From the NCBI RefSeq assembly GCF_022788655.1, contig NZ_CP084954.1, positions 136,720-200,719 of the forward strand: a stretch of 64,000 bases of DNA, given 5' to 3'. The notes beneath the pieces were generated by a model, which worked only from the letters and a program-made list of their open reading frames with translations, was not told where the DNA came from and did not search any database. The DNA comes from Sulfitobacter indolifex. Its GTDB lineage: Bacteria; Pseudomonadota; Alphaproteobacteria; Rhodobacterales; Rhodobacteraceae. A program made the translations under genes and the position numbers. Positions 60,089 through 64,000 of the stretch are shown here, piece after piece (the first letter of the stretch is position 1; each line of letters starts with the position of its first letter).

Positions 60089-60801
60089 GCGAAGGGCTTT
60101 CATTCCCTCCTCTGATGTCGGGCGAGGCCGTGTCCGATGACGCCCTCCGCGTCGCCTGCACGCGCGCCGCACGTGGCTGTGATGCAGGTCTCATCACGTA
60201 CCGGCTGGACGGGGCCGAGATGCAGGGCGCATTGGTCTTTGCGCCCGAAGTACCACTGGCGCAGGCGGTGGCCATGCTCCCGCTCTGCGGGGTCGGATTT
60301 CAGAACGCCCTCGGCGCACTGTCCCCGCCCGAAGTGGCTGTGCAATTGGAGTGGGACGGGGGCATTCGCCTGAATGGTGCCTCTTGCGGTGCCTTCCGCA
60401 TGGTCGCATCAACCACCGATCCCGACGCCATCCCCGACTGGCTGGTCGTGGGCTTTACTCTACCGCTCTACCCGGCCGAAGACCCTGACATGGCGGAAAC
60501 TGGCCATAACCCGGACCAGACGGCACTCTTTGCCGAGGGCTGCGCCGATGTGCATCCCCCTGCCCTCATTGAATCCTGGGCCCGGCATACGCTGCATTGG
60601 ATCAACCGATGGGAAGACCTTGGCCCGCCGGGTCTGCACGGCGAATGGCGCGGGTTGGTTTTCGGAATTGACGGCGATGTGACGGTGCGCGGTCAAAGCG
60701 GTACATTCATCGGTGTTGATGAGAATTTTGGTATGCTACTGCGCAGCGATACAAACACGCAGCTAATCCCGCTTACCACCTTATTGGAGCCTGCCCCATG
60801 A
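60085..60801 (+). CDS. Biotin/lipoate ligase-like protein with DUF4444
   Basis: A 238-residue protein that resembles the biotin/lipoate A/B ligase fold: an N-terminal catalytic-like domain with WDGGIRLNGASCGAFRMVAS and LVVGFTLPL, followed by a DUF4444-type C-terminal part (ENFGMLLRSDTNTQLIPL). The lysine-rich GxKxxGxL motif of active ligases is replaced by INGASCG-like residues (LNGASCGAF), so normal ligase activity is doubtful. It overlaps apbC and DUF6505 by 4 bp each. Its constant place in such FDH operons suggests a special role in assembly. Confidence 0.78.
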   Translation: MSEGLSFPPLMSGEAVSDDALRVACTRAARGCDAGLITYRLDGAEMQGALVFAPEVPLAQAVAMLPLCGVGFQNALGALSPPEVAVQLEWDGGIRLNGASCGAFRMVASTTDPDAIPDWLVVGFTLPLYPAEDPDMAETGHNPDQTALFAEGCADVHPPALIESWARHTLHWINRWEDLGPPGLHGEWRGLVFGIDGDVTVRGQSGTFIGVDENFGMLLRSDTNTQLIPLTTLLEPAP

Positions 60802-61283
60802 CCTTGAAACTCGCCCGCGCGATCCATTTCGACGAAAGCGACCGGAATGTTTTTGCCTCGCCTGCGCGAACTGGCGAATGGTGTATCTCTGGCGGGTTCG
60901 AGTTTTCAGACTGGACCGAAGGAGATCTGACCGGCAAGGCACGTCAGGCGTTTGCAAACGGATGGCTGGGTTTGGAAACCTTTGGTCGGGTCACATTCGT
61001 GGCCGTCACCCAGATCGAAGATGCCGAAATCACCACGCTCACGGACATGCTGGCACAGCATTTCGTTACCTACTACGGCGCACCTTCTGTTGAGGCCGCG
61101 CGTCCGGTTGCTGCGGAAGAACTCGCCCAGATGATTGAGCTATGCGCCGATCACGCGCCAAACTGCCTACTGACAGTGGCGCGCGAATTAACAGATGCAG
61201 GTGTGCGCGAAAGCTTTCGTATGATCCAACCGCAAGATGCCGGGCTCGAGCAATTTGCAATCCATGGCGACCTGCCCGAATAG
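60798..61283 (+). CDS. DUF6505 protein
   Basis: A 161-residue soluble protein that fits the DUF6505 family, function unknown. FASPARTGEWCISGGFEFSD and FANGWLGLETFGRVTFVAV are the most distinctive parts. It overlaps the ligase-like gene by 4 bp and ends the plus FDH accessory operon. A double-stem terminator starts at its stop codon. No cofactor motif is seen. Confidence 0.78.
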   Translation: MTLKLARAIHFDESDRNVFASPARTGEWCISGGFEFSDWTEGDLTGKARQAFANGWLGLETFGRVTFVAVTQIEDAEITTLTDMLAQHFVTYYGAPSVEAARPVAAEELAQMIELCADHAPNCLLTVARELTDAGVRESFRMIQPQDAGLEQFAIHGDLPE

Positions 61284-61317
61284 ACCATCCGCGCCCAGTT
61301 TAGGGCGAGGATGGTCT
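61282..61317. terminator. Double-stem bidirectional terminator
   Basis: AGACCATCC (61282-61290) pairs with GGATGGTCT (61309-61317), and inside CGCCC (61292-61296) pairs with GGGCG (61303-61307). It separates the convergent DUF6505 and tupA genes and begins within the DUF6505 stop codon. Confidence 0.85.
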
Positions 61318-61327
61318 CTAACACAGG

Positions 61328-62140
61328 CTATTCAGCCGGTTTGGCATTGAAGACAAACAGCGTTTCGCCGTTGATTTTGTAGTCATTGATCAAGGATTTC
61401 GCACGGTCGGAAACAAGCCATTCCTCCAACCGCAGTGCCAAGTCATTTTTCACATGATCGTGCAGCTCAGCGTTCACTGGCAGATAGGCGTATTGATTAA
61501 ACAGCACCGGATCGCCTGCATAGAGCAATGCCAGCTCTCCTTTATTGCCAAAGTTCAGCCAGCTTGCGCGGTCCGACATGACATAGGCGGGCATCCCCGA
61601 TGCGGTATTCAGCGCCGCCCCCATGCCTGCACCAACGGCATTATACCAATCGCCGAAAGTCGCCGGGTCTAACCCCGCTTCGGCCCAGAGTGACAGTTCC
61701 TTTTTATGCGTGCCACTATCGTCTCCCCGGCTTACGAAATTCGCCTCGGTCTCAGCGATCGCGGTCAGCGCACCAGCAGCAGCATCAGACGTGGCAATTC
61801 CCGCAGGGTCTTCTTTCGGGCCAATAAAGACGAAATCATTGTACATGATCTCGGTCCGGTGGCTGCCAAACCCGCCTTCAACGAAAGCCTCTTCGGCGCT
61901 GCGCGAATGCACAAGTATCGCATCAACGTCGCCCGCCTCTCCAAGTTTGATTGCCTGTCCAGTGCCCACGACCAGCAGCTGCACATCAATATCAAGATCC
62001 GCCGCGATCTCGGGCAAAAGCACATCGGCAAGACCAGAGTTGTTGAAGGAGGTGGTGACCGCCATTTTCATCACGTCTGCTGCCTGCGCGGCACTGCCTA
62101 GGGCCAGCGCCGAAATTGCGCCTATGAACCAATGTTTCAT
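61328..62140 (-). CDS. tupA: Tungstate ABC transporter binding protein
   Basis: A 270-residue periplasmic protein with a Sec signal ending QAADV (about residue 21). The mature start MKMAVTTSFNNSGLADVLLP carries the TTS-type oxyanion motif of TupA, and FVSRGDDSGTHKKELSLW is also conserved. TupA binds tungstate very tightly. The FDH genes beside it make a tungsten enzyme likely. It is the last gene of tupB-tupC-tupA, with a 4-bp overlap to tupC. Molybdate- or sulfate-binding is less likely, given the sequence type. Confidence 0.88.
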   Translation of the reverse strand: MKHWFIGAISALALGSAAQAADVMKMAVTTSFNNSGLADVLLPEIAADLDIDVQLLVVGTGQAIKLGEAGDVDAILVHSRSAEEAFVEGGFGSHRTEIMYNDFVFIGPKEDPAGIATSDAAAGALTAIAETEANFVSRGDDSGTHKKELSLWAEAGLDPATFGDWYNAVGAGMGAALNTASGMPAYVMSDRASWLNFGNKGELALLYAGDPVLFNQYAYLPVNAELHDHVKNDLALRLEEWLVSDRAKSLINDYKINGETLFVFNAKPAE

Positions 62141-62850
62141 TCTACGATATCTCCTCTTAAAAATGCCTGAGCCTCTTCGGTCTCAGGTTGGTTAAAAAAC
62201 GTATCTGCGCGCCCGGCCTCATGAATTCGCCCGCCGACCAGAAACAAAACGTCGTCAGCCAAACGCCGCGCTTGTCCAAGGTCATGGGTCGACAGGATCA
62301 GCCGGGTGCCGTCTGCCTTGGCAGTTTGCAAAATCATCTCGATTTCTCGCGTGGCACGACCGTCTAAAGCGGCGCAGGGTTCATCAAGAAACAGTAGCTT
62401 TGGTTTGCATATCAAGGCCCGGGCGAGTGCCAGCTTCTGCTGCTCGCCGCCCGACAGCACAGGCGCGGCACGGCCCAAAAGCGGCTCTAATCCTACACGT
62501 ACAGCCCATTCACGTGCCGCCTTTCGCGCCTTGTCTTTAGGAGCTCCGCGTAGACGCAAAGGGTAAATTAGATTCTCTAAGACCGTCCGCCGCAGCATTA
62601 TCGGGCGCTGAAAGACGAACCCTTGATGATGCCGTGCCTCTTCGGTTGTGCAGGCCCAGTCAATCTGCCCAGCCGACAGCCGTGCGGTGCCGTGTAGAAG
62701 CTGTAGCAGTGTCGTTTTTCCTGCGCCGTTGGGCCCGATGACCACCGTGGCCCCCTGCCCTCCAAGGGTGAGATCGATGGGCCCGACCAACCGTTGCCCG
62801 CGCCGACGGCTTTCAATCGCAATCGCATGCATGGGAAAAAGCTGTGTCAC
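62137..62850 (-). CDS. tupC: Tungstate ABC transporter ATPase
   Basis: A 237-residue ABC ATPase: Walker A GPNGAGKTTL, signature LSGGEQQKLALARAL, Walker B LLFLDEPCAALD. The start is set at GTG 62850, which overlaps the permease stop (GTGA); ATG at 62832 is an alternative. It drives the TupB permease. Confidence 0.88.
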   Translation of the reverse strand: MTQLFPMHAIAIESRRRGQRLVGPIDLTLGGQGATVVIGPNGAGKTTLLQLLHGTARLSAGQIDWACTTEEARHHQGFVFQRPIMLRRTVLENLIYPLRLRGAPKDKARKAAREWAVRVGLEPLLGRAAPVLSGGEQQKLALARALICKPKLLFLDEPCAALDGRATREIEMILQTAKADGTRLILSTHDLGQARRLADDVLFLVGGRIHEAGRADTFFNQPETEEAQAFLRGDIVE

Positions 62851-63551
62851 CAACTCCCCTCCCGTTCGGTCCGACCCAACCAGTGGATCGCGAGATTTAC
62901 GGCCACCGCAAGCCCGATCAGCACAAAGCCAAGTGCAAGGGCCAAGGCAAATTCACCCTTACCCGTCTCGAGCGCAATCGCTGTGGTCAGCACCCGCGTG
63001 GCGTGATCGATGTTCCCACCGACGATCATGATCGCCCCCACCTCGCCGATGGCACGGCCAAAGCCAGCCAAGGCCGCAGTCAGCAATGCGCGGCGCGAGT
63101 CCCACAATAGGGTCCGTATTTTCTGCGTTTGGGTGACATTCATCGAGATCAAGAGGTCATGGTATTCTTGCCAAAGTTCGCGGATCGACTGATGTGCAAT
63201 CGAGGCGATGAGGGGCACAATGATGATAACCTGCGCGATAATCATCGCGGATGGCGTGAACAAAAGGCCCAGCACGCCAAGCGGCCCCGAGCGTGAGAGA
63301 ACCACATAAACGACAAGACCCACCACAACGGGCGGCAGCCCCATAAGGGCGTTCAGAACCGCAATCACCAACCGACGCGCCCGAAAGCGCTTTACGGCGA
63401 CCAAGGCCGCCAATGGGAGGGCAATAAGGCAGGCCACAACCAAAGCTGAGAGCGTGACACGCAACGACCGACCGGCGATTTCAACCAGTTCAGCGTCAAG
63501 TGTAGCCACAAGCCAAAAGGCTTGCACGATCCCGCTCCAGATATCGACCAT
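62847..63551 (-). CDS. tupB: Tungstate ABC transporter permease
   Basis: A 234-residue inner-membrane permease with about five helices. LMGLPPVVVGLVVYVVLS and AGFGRAIGEVGAIMIVGGNI are the typical TupB/ModB-type segments, the latter being the ATPase-contact loop region. It is the first gene of the tup operon, starting from ATG 63551. Confidence 0.88.
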   Translation of the reverse strand: MVDIWSGIVQAFWLVATLDAELVEIAGRSLRVTLSALVVACLIALPLAALVAVKRFRARRLVIAVLNALMGLPPVVVGLVVYVVLSRSGPLGVLGLLFTPSAMIIAQVIIIVPLIASIAHQSIRELWQEYHDLLISMNVTQTQKIRTLLWDSRRALLTAALAGFGRAIGEVGAIMIVGGNIDHATRVLTTAIALETGKGEFALALALGFVLIGLAVAVNLAIHWLGRTEREGSW

Positions 63552-64000
63552 CGCGTGGTGGCCTCCCCCATATTAGGGCGTAGGCCCCATCTTAGCGCAC
63601 CCTGTCAGGACTATCGCGGGGACGCCAGTGGGAGAGGCTTTGAAAAGTGCAGGTGAGACAGGACAGCCGAACATTTTTGATGGCCTCGGGCCAATCAGGA
63701 CAGATTGACCCCTGCGTGATTCTGCTGAGCAAGGGTAATGAGGCTCTGATAAAGGGAAATTGCTGTGCCTATTGTCACTGGAGTACCTACAAGATTAGAT
63801 CAGCATCAAGTATAGTTTTCCTCATTATTTCAGTGTCTTATTAAGGAGCTCGAATTTCCTTCATGAAAATAACAGCAACTATTGTTGCGTCCGCACACGC
63901 GGTTCTCACAAGAATCTGTTGCACGCAAAGCTTGAATGGCATTAAGTAACGGAAACAAAAGCGCTACCGAATAATAGCGTTACTGAGAGCGAGGGCAGAT
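63552..64000. other. 449-bp gap upstream of tupB, no gene seen
   Basis: The stretch becomes AT-rich after about 63720, unlike the rest of the window. The tup promoter should lie near 63560-63620, where GGCCT and AGGCC flank a short C/G-rich loop. No tRNA, convincing frame or named riboswitch was recognised; a 28-codon frame at 63863 has a poorly spaced ribosome-binding site. Confidence 0.5.

Noticed and set aside
63863..63949. 28-codon frame starting MKITATIVASAHAV near the right edge
   Set aside because: The nearest ribosome-binding site (AAGGAG) is about 15 bp away, and no family or context supports it.

Overview
The window looks like chromosomal DNA of a marine Rhodobacterales bacterium (Roseobacter group, Sulfitobacter-like). 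The grounds are high GC, dense 4-bp ATGA gene overlaps, many TRAP transporters, a ureDABCEFG operon, and a formate dehydrogenase island with DUF3305, DUF3306, DUF6494 and DUF6505 genes. This placement rests on gene content only. No rRNA, tRNA, CRISPR array, insertion sequence or integrase was seen.

Layout. Positions 1-8.1 kb hold a sugar-acid island: a UxaA-type dehydratase (cut by the window edge), a GntR regulator, an L-arabinonate-type IlvD/Edd dehydratase, a DapA-type and an RraA-type enzyme, an HpcH/HpaI aldolase, a 2-oxoglutarate-semialdehyde dehydrogenase and a 2-hydroxyacid dehydrogenase. Together they suggest conversion of aldonates to 2-oxoglutarate with aldolase side branches. From 8.2 to 11.5 kb a minus-strand operon runs gntR-larE-larB-gntR-NIPSNAP. 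It makes part of the nickel-pincer cofactor pathway, but larA and larC are not in the window. From 11.7 to 18.6 kb come a TAXI-type TRAP transporter, a ThDP enzyme, a D-2-hydroxyacid FAD dehydrogenase and an SDR. A TetR/MDR pair (18.8-20.4 kb) precedes the urease operon (20.6-25.8 kb) and a tail-fibre-like DUF2793 gene.

From 27.4 to 33.4 kb lie amino-acid genes: EutB/EutC-like dehydratase and imino reductase, a PAS-HTH regulator, an ArgE-like deacetylase, an aminotransferase and a serine hydrolase. An mdeR-mdeA-mdeB set for methionine breakdown to 2-oxobutyrate and on to its acyl-CoA follows (33.5-37.7 kb). Two TRAP systems occupy 38.1-44.7 kb; the binding-protein gene of the first runs opposite to its permease genes. 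An orphan ParA-like ATPase and a polar amino-acid ABC transporter follow (44.7-47.7 kb).

The last 16 kb form a formate dehydrogenase island. The minus operon encodes DUF3305, DUF3306, a TorD chaperone, a small Tat protein, the catalytic, Fe-S and cytochrome b subunits, a 41-residue membrane protein and an NtrC-like response regulator that lacks GAFTGA. The divergent plus operon encodes a four-cluster ferredoxin-like protein, DUF6494, an Mrp/ApbC carrier, a lipoate-ligase-like protein and DUF6505. A TupBCA-type tungstate importer closes the island, which suggests a tungsten-dependent, cysteine-type enzyme. The most novel prospects are the uncharacterised FDH-biogenesis genes, the incomplete lar operon, and a shared CTAATATAT operator that links three divergent promoters.
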